Source of the DNA: Reticulascus tulasneorum
Lineage: Eukaryota > Ascomycota > Sordariomycetes > Glomerellales > Reticulascaceae
Length of the DNA: 64,000 bases
Reading direction: 5' to 3'
NCBI GenBank assembly: GCA_001557505.1
Contig: LSAX01000003.1
Span: 3,844,001-3,908,000 of the forward strand
Shown here: positions 37,582 through 49,700 of the stretch, one piece after another
Layout of the letters: each line of letters begins with the position of its first letter
Numbering within the stretch: position 1 is the first letter of the stretch
Notes under the pieces: generated by a model
Told to the model about the DNA's origin: nothing
What the model saw: the letters and a program-made list of their open reading frames with translations, nothing else
Databases searched by the model: none
Program-made: the position numbers and the translations under genes

Positions 37582-39472
37582 AGAGACTGGCATTCATGGT
37601 GATGCGAGACGGTGTCCCAACCGCACAAGGTGCGATAGCAAAGCAGGGCCAGGAATACAGCACAACCGCCCTGCTAATGGGCGTAATGCGCCTTGACCTG
37701 CGACGAAATCATTTCTGTATGGTTAGTCCTGTATCATCACTAAAGGGAACTTGCGGCGGCAAGTTTGAGTTGCAAAACGAAAACAGGCGCACGAAACGGG
37801 AATCTGCCTGTTTATACTCCGTCTAACGGATCGGCAAATTTTTTAATTTCTCTTTATCCTCGTTTTTACGCGGGCTTCGCATCAGATTTTTCTTTTTCGG
37901 ACACCCGAAATGTCTCGCCCATGGTACGGGGGGCCGGTGGCTTGAAGAAACGGTCTACTTTGGGCTAGGCTTCAGTTGCGGGAAAGCAAGCGGCATCTGT
38001 ACTGCTTTTTGGGGCGTTTATCGTTATTTTACCAGCGGGCCGAAGGCTGAGATTGCAGATGGGTGTGGATGCTGTTCGTCGATCGCTGGTGAGGGATGAT
38101 TCGGAGTTGCTATAACACTCTCACATACCTTACGTAGGAGGGCAGAAGAGACAGATGATGTGAGATGTGAACGGGACTAGTTGGTCTACAGGCTGAATCG
38201 GCGAGGTTGCAATCGGTCTGCGGCAAAGGGCTCCGAGCTCTGCCTTGCAATGCACTAGTCTAGCAGCTGCGTGGTTGAGGCGTGGATCGGTGATCGACAG
38301 TGGTATGCTGTGGTAGTAGATAGTTTGGGTATCGTTAGATAGAATGCAAAGAACATTCAACCCTACTATCTTGACTTTTGCCTTACATAAGTGATTCAAT
38401 GGATCACGTTGCCGGGATTTCACAACTGGTTAATGGAGAAGTTTTTGGGTGGTCGTCAAGTAGACGATAAGAATGAGTCGCGTTTCTTCGTGAGCTGGCC
38501 ACCGCGCGCTGCGACTGTCGCTGCGAACGTGCCACTTGCGCGAATCCAGTTAGAAGACGAAATGTCGCGATGGTCCGTCGTCAACTGGCTTGTTACTGCG
38601 TCAGATGTTTATTGCCGGTTCCAAACATGCAAGATCGGGTGCAGTGTCGGCTAGACTGCCAGGACCTTTTGAGAGTCACGGAATGCGCATGGTTTCGAGG
38701 TTTGAGAGCATCGGGTCCATGTTCAAGATGGAATCGTGGAGGCGGGAGGCTTGGATGGTTGTTAATTGAAAACTGCCCCTGGAGCGGCTCTGCGTACGGG
38801 CCCAAATCCACCGCGTCAGCAGCAGTGACAGCCCTGCCGGCCGCCCAAACATCTGCCTTGGGGAAGCCTAATTAAGTCAGCAGTAAAATCGGCCTGCTGG
38901 TAACTTGGCTATGAACACGTACAGACTGCAGCGGGCCTCGCACATTCCGTCAATCGCGCCGTGCCGCACACCTCTCTCTTCCAGGGGGGTCCCATTGGAG
39001 CTATCTAATCGCGTCTGGACGCTGTCACTGCAGTCGACCGGATCAGGGAGGCCCTCCAAGTAAGATACTCAATGACCTCGTATCCTACGATCCATATCGG
39101 CAGGTCCCTTTCGAAAACCTGGGCCGTTTTGACGAGGGAGAACGAGTCTGCCATTTGGTCCGCCTTTCCATCGCATCGGTGGAAATTCGGGGGGACACAG
39201 AGACCCAATAAATTAGCTTATTAGCTTATTAGCTTAGCAGCTTTCTGGGCCTGGCTTTAAGGTGGGACGTGTCCATTTGCTCGAATGTCGCCAACACCCA
39301 GCATGGCTCATCTTCCATTCAATCAGCTCAAACATCGGAACGGTACCAGGAGGTAGATGATACAAAAGGCATAGCAGACATGGACGCTCTTTAATGTCCG
39401 AGATAATCTTCAAACATTCTGTCATTACAGCTATCTGCGCCCGACGCATGCACCCCCATCCTCAGCGTCGAA
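37582..39472. other. Intergenic, no convincing gene
   Basis: Short frames on both strands (for example 38391-38654 plus and 38877-39208 minus) lack domains. At about 39216-39240 a short ATTAGCTT repeat occurs three times in a row. Confidence 0.45.
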
Positions 39473-42265
39473 ATGTCCAGCACGAGTCACGCTGTGCTCG
39501 CCCAAGTGGCAGGCGCAAACCCCGACAAGCGTGACCAGCTCCGCGCGAGGTCTGCGCTGATGTGGCTGTGTATCGCGACGAAGCCTCTCATGCCGCATGA
39601 GCTTTGGCTCGCCCTGCTGGTCGAAGAGTCGGGGAGCGTGGACGAGGTCGAGAGGCTGCTCAGTGAGCCGCGGGGCGTGGATGATCGGAGAGCGGGTGCT
39701 TCGCTGAAGGGGTTGCTTGGCGATGCGATCCTTATCGTCCGGGACGAGGACGAGGACGAGGATGATGGAGATGACAGAGGAGATAAGCTCCACGTCGAGC
39801 TTGCCGATGAGCTGAAGGAAGCTCTTCTCGAGGACAGCAGACACATCCCAGACGAGTTGGTTTTCGCAGGTAGAGATGCACACCTTCTTGCCGCCAGTGT
39901 GAGCATGGTCATCGCTTCTGCAACGACTCTCCATCTTGCTCACATCCAAGACCGCTCCATCCCCTCCGGGCTCGTGCTGTATGCATGGACCTACTGGAGC
40001 CGCCACCTTCGGCTGTCAGGCTACACGTTCGCGGACGCCAACCTTGCGCGCGTCTTCAATTCAATGGTGTACCGGGTCTGCGTCGACGCCTTAGTCTTTC
40101 TGCTGATGATGGGCGACTTCGTCACCGGGCCAGTCGAGATCGCCGCACGCTACAACTCAAGCGACTACCGCCTGCAGAGCATTGCGGTGGTGCGGCGGGC
40201 GCAAGTTGATCTGGAGAGGCCGATTGGGGTCGTGGCTGCGCTAATGGGGGCTAGGGAGGGTACGGCGATACTGCAAGCAGCGAGAGAAAGGATAGGGACG
40301 TCATCTTATGCGGTGGGCGGTGCCAGATTAATGCCGTCGGCTGCAACGAGGAACCGAAGGGGGCCATCGAGGGCGAAACTCGACGCAATTCAGCCTCCTA
40401 TCCACGAGGCCCAGTCAGAGACTGACGATGAGACGGGCTCGGATACCGAGGAGTATGATATGAAGTGGCCGGTCTTGGAAGACCCCAAGGATCTCGCCGA
40501 GATCTCTGCTATTCGATCAAAAGTCGAGCTGCTCCGAGTGGACCGGCACCTACGGGAAACCATCTCCTTCTTCAGTAAGGACGAGAGGCAGATGGTCCTC
40601 GCCTGGACGGAGCTTGCGCGTGGCCTGCGTTTGGCATCCGTCTCCTTGGGGAGCACGCGGATCTACGAGGGACTGCTACATGAATGTCCCGGACGCTGGT
40701 CACCACTAGACGTCATGTACCATGTCGCCGCCTGGGCCGAAGCCATCGCGGGGTACCCCTACTGGGAACGCGTACCCGGGCACTGGCCCAGCACTTCTTT
40801 TTTGATTTCCGATAGACATGACGAGAACATTGAGCTGTCGCACCGTGTCCTGGAGAGGATACGCATGATTGATCGGTCTTACGATCCAAGGCGGGGCTGC
40901 CCCCACTTCTCCCACGAATGGTCTAGGTCCCCCGGTGTCTCCCGGCTTAGGTGGTACGCGACCCGGGCCGTTAATGATACCTTCTCGTATCTTTACCTCC
41001 CCTTCGGCGTTCCCTTTAGCGCAAGGAACGGCAACTTCGTAGTCAACGACGTTCGTCTCCTACGCCAGCGTACGACCTCATTCTCGAAGTTGCCTCCCCA
41101 AATGCATAACTCCACCGGCCAGCTTGCCGTCCTCCGTCCTCTCCTCCCCAATTCCATCCGACGCCTTCACCAGGCCCGCATCCGGCCTTTTTTCGCCCGC
41201 ACCCTCTTCTTCCAGTCCCTCGACGACTACTCATCTGGCGCTTTCACGGCCGGCATGAGCGAGCTGTGGCCCAGCGCCAAGGCCGCCATCCTGCGGGACG
41301 GATACAGGTGCGCGTTCGCGTACTTCGGGATTGCGATCCTCACGAACCACATCAGGCGGATGCTGGTGCCGTGGCTGGGCCTGTATATGTACTATACGCC
41401 GTTGACTGATCTGAAGCTGGCGATCGGGAGCCCGGAGGTGTTCCTGGATGAGGTGCTGGATTACTCCTGGCGGTATGCGGCTTTTATGGTGGTGCAGAAG
41501 ACGTGCACTGAGATGCTGGGGACGCTTGCCATTGGAGTCCTGAACAAGGACGCTGAGAATTCTTCTCAGGTCTCACAAAAGCGACAAGTTCCACCACAAT
41601 CCCTCGTATCTCACCTCCCCGGCAGCCAACCCGCAGCTCGGCTCCCGACTCCCATCATGGACATGGCCAAAGTAGGCTACCTCGTCTGGATCCTCACCAA
41701 CATAGAGTACATCTTCGCCCGCTCCACTTCCACCATCGCCATCCTCATCGCCTACACCAAGCTCATCTTCTTCGGCACGGAGGCCTCACACATCGCCCTC
41801 GGCCGTGTCCTGCAGAGCCACTGGACCAAGCTGCCCTTGCACTACTGGCAGCTGACCTTCTACATCTTCCATGGCCTATACCCCATCCTCTGCGGCGCCA
41901 TCGTAAGCGCCTGCGCCGGCCAAGCAGCCTTGTTGCTCGTCATTGTCTTCGTCACGGGTCTGACGGCGTACGTTACGCGGTACTCGAATAAGTATTACAT
42001 GGTGCTGGAGCTGAGCGGTTTGGTGTTGGTGGTTGCGGCGGCGACGGTGGCGGCCGTGGTGCTGGGCAGGGAGTTTTGGCGGGATCCGTTGGATTTGAGG
42101 AGGAGTACGGCTAGTTTAAGGGCCGTTGCGGCTAAGGCGAGAGGATGGTTGCCGGTGGGCAGTGAGAGGAGGATGGATATCCTGAGGGGGAGGGAGGTGC
42201 TTGCTCAGTCAGAAAAGGAGAGAGATGATGAGAAAACGAGGAAGCGGACTAGGAAGAAGAATTGA
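39473..42265 (+). CDS. Membrane protein with orphan STAND-type winged-helix region, 930 aa
   Basis: A single long frame with an ATG at 39473. Residues ~24-50 (RSALMWLCIATKPLMPHELW) and ~135-185 (LLAASVSMVIASATTLHLAH, then YAWTYWSRHL) resemble the winged-helix segment that follows the NACHT/NB-ARC ATPase in fungal STAND proteins. No P-loop (GxxxxGK[ST]) or Walker B precedes it, so the ATPase core is absent. An acidic EDEDEDDGDD stretch lies near 92-102. The second half carries several probable membrane helices, about residues 673-695, 733-768, 788-836 and 841-865, and the C-terminus is basic (KTRKRTRKKN). The function is unknown. Possibilities are a truncated incompatibility-type receptor or a stable membrane family using this fold. 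An upstream exon cannot be excluded. Confidence 0.7.
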   Translation: MSSTSHAVLAQVAGANPDKRDQLRARSALMWLCIATKPLMPHELWLALLVEESGSVDEVERLLSEPRGVDDRRAGASLKGLLGDAILIVRDEDEDEDDGDDRGDKLHVELADELKEALLEDSRHIPDELVFAGRDAHLLAASVSMVIASATTLHLAHIQDRSIPSGLVLYAWTYWSRHLRLSGYTFADANLARVFNSMVYRVCVDALVFLLMMGDFVTGPVEIAARYNSSDYRLQSIAVVRRAQVDLERPIGVVAALMGAREGTAILQAARERIGTSSYAVGGARLMPSAATRNRRGPSRAKLDAIQPPIHEAQSETDDETGSDTEEYDMKWPVLEDPKDLAEISAIRSKVELLRVDRHLRETISFFSKDERQMVLAWTELARGLRLASVSLGSTRIYEGLLHECPGRWSPLDVMYHVAAWAEAIAGYPYWERVPGHWPSTSFLISDRHDENIELSHRVLERIRMIDRSYDPRRGCPHFSHEWSRSPGVSRLRWYATRAVNDTFSYLYLPFGVPFSARNGNFVVNDVRLLRQRTTSFSKLPPQMHNSTGQLAVLRPLLPNSIRRLHQARIRPFFARTLFFQSLDDYSSGAFTAGMSELWPSAKAAILRDGYRCAFAYFGIAILTNHIRRMLVPWLGLYMYYTPLTDLKLAIGSPEVFLDEVLDYSWRYAAFMVVQKTCTEMLGTLAIGVLNKDAENSSQVSQKRQVPPQSLVSHLPGSQPAARLPTPIMDMAKVGYLVWILTNIEYIFARSTSTIAILIAYTKLIFFGTEASHIALGRVLQSHWTKLPLHYWQLTFYIFHGLYPILCGAIVSACAGQAALLLVIVFVTGLTAYVTRYSNKYYMVLELSGLVLVVAAATVAAVVLGREFWRDPLDLRRSTASLRAVAAKARGWLPVGSERRMDILRGREVLAQSEKERDDEKTRKRTRKKN

Positions 42266-42820
42266 TTGTCATATTTGGTATCAAGTCTTGACAACATGAC
42301 AGGATGCCCGCAACTAGAAATAGAGAAGACCTTATATAAACCGATGTAATGTGCCTCAGCATCGGCTTTGATCTTGGTAGACAAAAGTTAGCGATTTGGG
42401 TGAGACATTGTGGTATGGATGCAGAGAATGCCGTATCCCTTAGAAGCCCAGAACAACAACCGCAGATATTATTTTTGGCCTTTATCCTGATTAGAGGACT
42501 TGGAACTCATACAAGTATAAGATGAGGTCATCACAAGCTTTCTCCGGTGTTTGTAAGAAGGGGTGTGCCTGCATAAGTGGGTGACTTAGTGCACTGGTTA
42601 GCGTCCACGCAGTGCCGGCAGTCGCCGATCGCCTACAGCACACACGAGTCGCACTGAAAGGTTTTCAAGAAACAATCTCAGATAAGGTCAGCCATGACTC
42701 TCGGTGTGCTTCCGGACGTGCCTCTCGTACGTTGACTCTCATAATTCATTCCAGCAATATAAGATCCGATTGCTTGCCAGTGCTTAGAAACGGGTCGCAC
42801 TAGACCAAGATATTAGTACG
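42266..42820. other. Intergenic, 3' flank and aah1 promoter
   Basis: No gene seen. A stretch at about 42590-42630 resembles a Pol III A box, but no B box or cloverleaf follows. Confidence 0.5.
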
Positions 42821-43882
42821 ATGTGTGGATCAAACCTCCACGAATTCCTCGCAGCCCTGCCGAAATGTGAGCACCACATCCACCTCGAGGGCTCGCTGGA
42901 GCCCGCACTTCTCTTCGAGCTGGCGGCCAAGAACAAGATCGTACTGCCGGCGTCTACGGACGCGGCTTTTGAATCCATAGAGTCGCTTCTCCGCCGCTAC
43001 CAGACCTTCGAGAACTTGGACGACTTTCTCGGCTACTACTACATCGCCATGTCAGCTCTGATAGAGGCCTCGGATTTCGAGGCTCTCGCCTACGCCTACT
43101 TCTCAAAAGCGTCGTCGCAAGGCGTACGACACGCTGAGGTCTTCTTCGATCCCCAGGCGCATACAAGCCGTGGCGTAGAGTTCGCGACCATAGTGCAGGG
43201 CTTTCAAGCTGCACAGACGAGAGCAAAGCAGGATTTTAGAATGACTACCGAGCTGATCATGTGTCTGCTGAAGCACCTCCCGCTGTCTGATGCGATGGAG
43301 ACATTTGAGCTGGCGAAAGGAGCGGGCTACTTCTCGGACGGCACGCTCGTTGCAATCGGCATGGATTCGTCCGAGCTGCCGTTCCCGCCACCGATGTGGA
43401 AAGACTTGTTCCAAGCCGCGAAGGCGGCAGGCATTCGGAGAACAATTCACGCGGGCGAGGAGGGGCCGGCGGAGTACGTGACCCAGGCGCTCGACATCCT
43501 GGACGCGCAGCGTATCGACCACGGCCTCCGCTCCGTAGCGGACGACGCGCTCATGGCTCGTCTTGTGGCGTCGAAAACGCTCCTGACCATGTGTCCACTA
43601 TCGAACGTTAAGCTCAACTGCATCAAGTCGATGCAAGAGTTTCCCATACGGAAGCTGCTCGATGCCGGCGTGTTGTTCAGCATCAATAGCGACGATCCGG
43701 CCTATTTTGGCGGATACATCTTGGAGAACTACTGTGCGTTGCAAGAGACATTTGATCTATCTATCAAGGACTGGGAGAGCATCGCGAAGGGTGCTGTGCA
43801 AGGAAGCTGGTGTGACGGCAAGCGCAAAGCTGATATTCTAGCTGAGATCGCCGATGTAGTACAGAGTTATAGTGGTCTTTAA
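42821..43882 (+). CDS. aah1: Adenine deaminase, 353 aa, single exon
   Basis: Adenine deaminase converts adenine to hypoxanthine plus ammonia in purine salvage and is a zinc enzyme of the adenosine deaminase fold. The protein aligns over its full length, from memory, with yeast Aah1. Metal and catalytic residues are visible: H19 and H21 in CEHHIHLEG, H210 in HAGEEGPAEY with E213, H234 in RIDHGL, and D291-D292 in SDDPAYFGGY. The DPQAHTSRG, LIMCLLKHLP and MCPLSNVKLN segments are family signatures. The usual length is about 350 residues, so it is complete. It converges with the laccase gene, with 409 bp between stop codons. Confidence 0.95.
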   Translation: MCGSNLHEFLAALPKCEHHIHLEGSLEPALLFELAAKNKIVLPASTDAAFESIESLLRRYQTFENLDDFLGYYYIAMSALIEASDFEALAYAYFSKASSQGVRHAEVFFDPQAHTSRGVEFATIVQGFQAAQTRAKQDFRMTTELIMCLLKHLPLSDAMETFELAKGAGYFSDGTLVAIGMDSSELPFPPPMWKDLFQAAKAAGIRRTIHAGEEGPAEYVTQALDILDAQRIDHGLRSVADDALMARLVASKTLLTMCPLSNVKLNCIKSMQEFPIRKLLDAGVLFSINSDDPAYFGGYILENYCALQETFDLSIKDWESIAKGAVQGSWCDGKRKADILAEIADVVQSYSGL

Positions 43883-44291
43883 TACAACACTTGCATGATA
43901 GCCTTGATCAGGAATACGGGACAATGTCATAGCATATGAATAATACACTCGACTGAAATCGCCAGGGCCACTTATCTCATGATCAATAAGAATCTTGACG
44001 TGGAAGCATAGTCCTGTACAGCAGCTGGAAGAGCTCTTTCTCGTACATGTCAACAGGTAGCTATAGCTATAGTAGCAGACATAGACAGTCTCCATTTGGC
44101 TCGATAGTTAATTAAATAATATTCCTTGCGTGTAACCAAAGGCAGTCGCATGGGCCTCTTTTTTCTTTAGCCCCTTAACTTTTCGTCCCGCAGTTCCTGT
44201 CACGCTCCATGATGTGCGAGTAAACCAGGCGAAAAGACAAACGTCCCAAGTGTGTCCTATCCTTCCCTTGTCGGTCCATCAAGCACGAGAC
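43883..44291. other. Short convergent intergenic region
   Basis: This is the 3' flanking space between aah1 (plus) and the laccase gene (minus). It is AT-rich near 44100-44130. No terminator-type structure was recognised. Confidence 0.6.
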
Positions 44292-46704
44292 CTAAATACC
44301 CGAGTCATGTTGCTTGAAGGGAGCATTAGCAGGATAGTACGCGCGCCACGTGTTGCAGTTGGGTAGGATAGATGGCAAGTTCATGCTGGTAGGGATGTCG
44401 CCCAGCCGTTCAAGGTACTGTATGCTGAGACCCTGGCCCACATGCCAGGCAGTGTGGCAGTGAAATAACCAGGCACCTGGATTATCCGTCTTGAAGGCGA
44501 CAATTAACCAGCCCCAGGATGGAAGCACAGTGGTGTCGCGGCGCGTGGGGTTGTTGCTGTTGAGCGAGGCTCGGTCTGTGGCGTCATTATAGGCACGAAG
44601 GGATTGGCCGGGCGCCATGGGGTTCGGGAGCGCAGTGGCTTGGCCGACAATGAGGAAGTCATGACCCTTTTAATAGTTAGTTGGTATCCTGGGTGTTTGG
44701 AGAGTCTGGTGTAGTGATGGGACTTACGTGGAGATGCATTGGGTGCTGTGTTCGTTAGCTTTTTCATCCTTCACATGAGGGCGTCGAATACTTACAGGAA
44801 TGGGCGAGTTATTCTGAATCAGCCAAAAGCTCCACTGTATATCCGAGTCAGCACTGAAAGAATTGCAAAACCATGGATAGATGAATGCAGTCGAAAGGCA
44901 CGATTGGGAAGAGTCAACACTCACGATATTGGCAGCAGCAATCTGTACGACGTTCTCAGTCGAAGGCATAGAGCCCACGGTGCCCAGTCTGACGTAATCC
45001 AGAGTCGGGTTGTTCCACGAAACATTCATTGGGGAATTATTGACGGGCCAAAACACTTTAGCAGCCTGCTGATTGACAGTCATCTGAACGTTCAGGGTAG
45101 ATCCTTGGCTCGGCGTGAACTGCGACAGCGGCACACTCTTGGAGACAATCGGTACCAAATCTCGACGGTCGGCACACTTGGTGTCGGTAGGAACAGTTCC
45201 AGGATTAGTAGGGTTGGCATTCGGCGCGCCAGTGTACTGAAAGATGGCGGCCGGGCGAGGGTTATTGGATAGACCGCATGGCGCGCTCGAGTATGATACA
45301 TTGAACCAATAGTTACCAACCGGCTGGTTCGAGTTGATGAGCACGTCGTAGCGCTGCCCGACTGTCATGTAGATACTGGTTACCACCTTTGGCGTAACGG
45401 GGACGAAGTCCGTCGCGATAATGGTAAATGAATGGCCGACAAGGGAGACAGTGAACGTGTTATCCACTGATGGGTTGATCAGGCGAAGGCGATGGATTTT
45501 GTTCGGCGTCAGAATAATCTTCTGGTATGTGCCACTAGCACCATTCGGCGTCTTGTTCTTGCCGTTGAAGAGCACGTTATCACTTGCTGGCGGCGATCCC
45601 GGGAACCCGGGAATGTAGGGGGTACTAGGATTTTGTACGCGCATCGAGATCGTGTCGGCTGCCCCGTAGTACCAATCCGAGATAGAGAACGGCCCGAGGT
45701 CAATATCATAGTTTGAGGACGCTGGGCCATTGATGACGATTGGCCCGAGCACACCGTTTGCATACTGGACGGAAGTGTGAGAATGATACCTACAGGGGTT
45801 GTGTTAGCTTAGACCTAACATTTTAGGGAACGTCAGTATCAAGAAGCTCACCAGCTTGTCCCGTATTGTGTGGCAAGAAAGGAGTACGTCTTGCTGCTTC
45901 CGGGCTTGATTGGACACTCGGTTATGCCGCCAACACCGTCGTTGATGTTGTTGTTTAGCTGTCGAATACCGTGCCAGTGAATATCAGTGCTAGGTCAAAG
46001 TTAGTTGTGACTTGAGCATTCGTAACTTGAGTGTTGGCTCATCACCCGTTCGCGGCGAGGTTGTTAACCACAGTGACATTGATTCTGTCGCCCCAATCTT
46101 GAATGCTGTCAGTATGCTAGCTTGGCACAGACGAGAATACTATCTCACCTGCCGTAATCGTAGGTCCTGTAGTAATAGTTGGTTAACTGCGTCTAGTGCT
46201 GTATATTCATGGGCTGGCATTTAGTACATACCAGGAAACTGGCCTTCAGGAACAAATCAGCTTATCAATTCTTTGTGGTGTTGCCGAAGTCAATTGCTTA
46301 CCATTGACAAGCATTGCCTTGACCTTTGCCACGCCATCACCCCCAACCCAATTGTTAACCTCAGTAATAGTGATTGTGTACTAGAGTAATCCATCAACAG
46401 CTGCACTATCAAACAGTTTGAGGCACAAATGCTTTGGGTGACGCACAGTTCTCGTCGTTGTTCCAGTAGTTGGCCAGCTAGTCTCATAGTCCGTGTTGAT
46501 GTTGAAGGCCGGACTGGTCATCCAGCATGCTCTGTTAGTCGCCGTATTGCATGTTGGTCCTCTTTTCCTCAGATCGTGCGTAAGACCCGATTCCGCCGGA
46601 CTCGTATCCCGCTCTCGGTAGACAAGGCTAGATGGAGCGGCGAGCACAGAGCCAATGAATAAAAGGCCTAGAGAGAACCTGCGGCAAAGGCTGATAAGTC
46701 TCAT
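44292..46704 (-). CDS. Secreted ascomycete laccase (multicopper oxidase), 617 aa, ten exons
   Basis: Exons (minus): 46704-46447, 46380-46302, 46243-46232, 46166-46149, 46097-46046, 45989-45852, 45789-44925, 44834-44796, 44745-44728 and 44666-44292, a continuous 617-residue frame. Laccase oxidises phenols and reduces O2 to water using four coppers. Residues 1-~23 are a signal peptide, and a KR site (RKRGPTC) ends the propeptide. Copper motifs are complete: IHWHGI, WYHSHTSVQ, HPMHLHGHDF and HCHTAWHVGQGL. Two microexons, of 12 and 18 nt, encode the QFPGPTITA region, and another 18-nt exon encodes HPMHLH. The protein ends exactly in DSGI, the C-terminal plug sequence that other asco-laccases reach only after processing. 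Likely roles are phenol oxidation, pigment or detoxification, outside the cell. Confidence 0.94.
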
Positions 46705-49700
46705 TGCAAGGTTAGAGCTCAACGAGCAAGACACTAGATGTCAAGATATTGGCACTAAACACGAAGGTTTGCGGGCAAAGAAGCCGCGCTATAAATTTCG
46801 AATGACAGCACTTGTCTTGCTCATGTGCTCGCAGAAGCTGCCCATCCTGCTTTATATATCTCGCTTATGGAGCATGAGTTGAGTGAGAACTCTCTTCAGA
46901 GACGGCGCGAGACACCAGTAGCCGTCGTGATCCATGTCTCAGTGGAGCCTATTGGCCAGTCAGAAGTCAGACGAACAACCATATCGGCTACATTTTCAAT
47001 AGTTTGGAAATCTGCAGAACTCTAATGCAACCGTTCGAAGTCGGGATGCCTGATGCAACCCTCTTCGTCGCATCTCCAAGACTCGACACGCATCAGACGA
47101 AGATGGCGTGCCCAGCACTCCTCTGATGGAAACATTGCCTTACCTCAGAGGCCGACAAGACGACAGACGGCTTGAGACCGGGCAGTCAATAGCTCGATGC
47201 ATGGGTACAAGTGGGGTGTGCGCCCGCTCTGGGGAAGCGACCGAGAGGCAAGAGCGGAACACGACCCTGGTCTTGGAACCATAACGAGCAAGCACTCTGC
47301 ATAGCGACTCAAGAAGATAGAAATAATTAGTAGCGCTGGTTCCATGGAACTTCCATGGAGTAAGGGGTCAACGAGATTCAATAGATCAAGCAGACGATAT
47401 CCGCCGTTATAAATGGAGTCTTGAACTAAATCAAAGAGATATCTCAGTCGGAATAAGAATGAAGAGCTCCAGGAGTCACTCAAGCAGAGCTCCAGGGGCC
47501 CAGTCCATACCAATGTCTGTCTTACCACACATCCCCGGAAAACTCGGTACGATGCGCATGTAATACCGGGCAAACTCAAATGCGCTGCCCTACCGGTATT
47601 AGATCGGTCGCTGGTACCTGGATTTAGATTTGATTTGAGGGGCCTCCAATGCACCTGTTGGCAAATAGCCTCGCGTGGACAGCTATGCAGGTCATCGGGT
47701 ATAATCGCTTGAGCATCCTCATCTGGCTGTCACATCGACATCTACCAACGCTCGAGCCGCCCGAGTCCGGGACTGCCAAGACATGTGGCCGAGCTGTGTG
47801 ACCAAGGCAGAAAGCATAGGTAAGGCAGCAAAGAGTCGGCAGTTGAAGAAGACCAAAGGCCACTTGCTGGGGGCGAGATAACAACAGTAGTAGACTGAAC
47901 GTCTAGTTTAGACGGGACATGATGGTGAGGGGTCTGAAGTTAAAAGCTGGTGTGGTGCAGCTCCGTTTCGATGACCGAGCTGGGAATGGGATGATCAGAT
48001 ATTCTTGGATTGGGGGGGACGGCTTGGGGGCGGCACGATATTAACGACCACGCCGTCTAGGCCATCCGAGTACGGCCCTACACCACATCGGGCGTGCTCA
48101 CCTTTCGGTGCTGCAGGAAGGACGCACCGTCAGGCGCCTTTTAAAGGTTTCGCTAAGTCACCTCCCCAAACAGGGCACTTGGGGGGAAGCTGACAGTCTT
48201 GAATGACCACGATGGTCACCAAAGGCCGTGCCGTAGCGGCAGGCGGCACGTAAGCGACATGTCCTCACAAATCGCCAACTCGATTACCTTGTGCACGTCC
48301 CCGCTCATTGCATGCTGTCCTCATTCGCTATATGTTGTGTGGCTTCGCTTGAAGACCTGACATCTCGGAACCGAAGGTCAACTTCCAAGAGCCTAGTCTC
48401 GCGCACCAGAACTTTGGGACGGCCAATAAGACCGGCAGCCGCTATGCGGGGGAGGGGTGGCACCATGCACTGATCGGCTTCTACCGCTGAAGTGGCTAGT
48501 TGAGAGAACAAGAGCCTTATTGAATATTTCCTCTAGCACGCTTGCCGTTGCAAAATGTTTGTCAAGTAGGCGAGAAGTATATTTGAATATTACCGATGAG
48601 CTAGACATGCCAAAAATACCGTTGTGTCGAACGAGTGGGTGCTAGATTGTCTGGTGGTAGCAATCCAACGCTGAGGGCGGCTCCATTGAAAGAGACTGCG
48701 TGACTGTGCGGCTGCGCGTCCATGGTCTCAACATCTGAGGTCATTTGCCAGCTGCATCCCGCATCAGGTGTGTGCTCATGATCTCAATCCGAAAGGCTCG
48801 TTTAAAGTGGTATGGAATTTGTGTGCTGCAATGATGTGAAGGCAATTTATTGAGTCGGCCTGAAACACTCGCCAACCGGGTCCTTGGGTCCGTCATGTTA
48901 GGTAGGCTGGGATAGTGAGGGATTATGCCGGTAGCGCTATTGCAGAAATATATTGCCTTTGCCTGAGGCATCAGCCTGTATATAATCTCTTTGACCATAC
49001 AGAATGCGTTTGTGTTGGGCTGGCTTGAGTTCATTCTGTGGGAACACGCGAGCGCCTAGTTTTGCCTAATGGCTCGTTTTCCCGAAGGCTCCGTGCCCGT
49101 CATTCAACATATGCGTGATTGGCCTATATGTTCCTCCAGAGCGATCAGCTGCCGGTGTCACCTAGACTGCGAATTAAGCTCAATTAGTGGTACCTCCACT
49201 GTAGAAGATATTACACAATATTTTGTGGTTGTTGTGACATGACAACCTAAAGTGTAGACTGATCGTTCATACTGGTATCTTTCATCCTGTTTCTGCAGTA
49301 TCAAGATCAGAGTTCTGGCAGAAATTCGACAGCTGAAGTTAGATAACTCATAGATTGACGGAGAATCGATGCCATGCTTTCGAAGGCTGGACTCTGTATA
49401 TGAATAGAAACTCAGGATGAGGCGTACCACATATACGTAGTGCTCCAGCGGTATGGAGAGACTGGGGCAGGTATTTTGGAGATTCATAGAAGGAACTCAG
49501 CAGCTATAACTGATAATTATCGAAGAAAGCCTATGTATGAAATGGCGACAGATGTTACATCGCTGAGGAGGTAGCTGCTTAGCGCACAACTTCGAGAACA
49601 CATAGATTTAGATACAGATCTGCGTTAGAGTAATAAAAGAGCCGCAGGGATCGAAACTTGTTACAGAATACACAGTCTGAAGACCCTGCATCAAACCGTT

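Noticed and set aside
42590..42680. Possible tRNA (A-box-like TTAGTGCACTGGTTAGCG)
   Set aside because: No matching acceptor stem, anticodon stem or B box follows.
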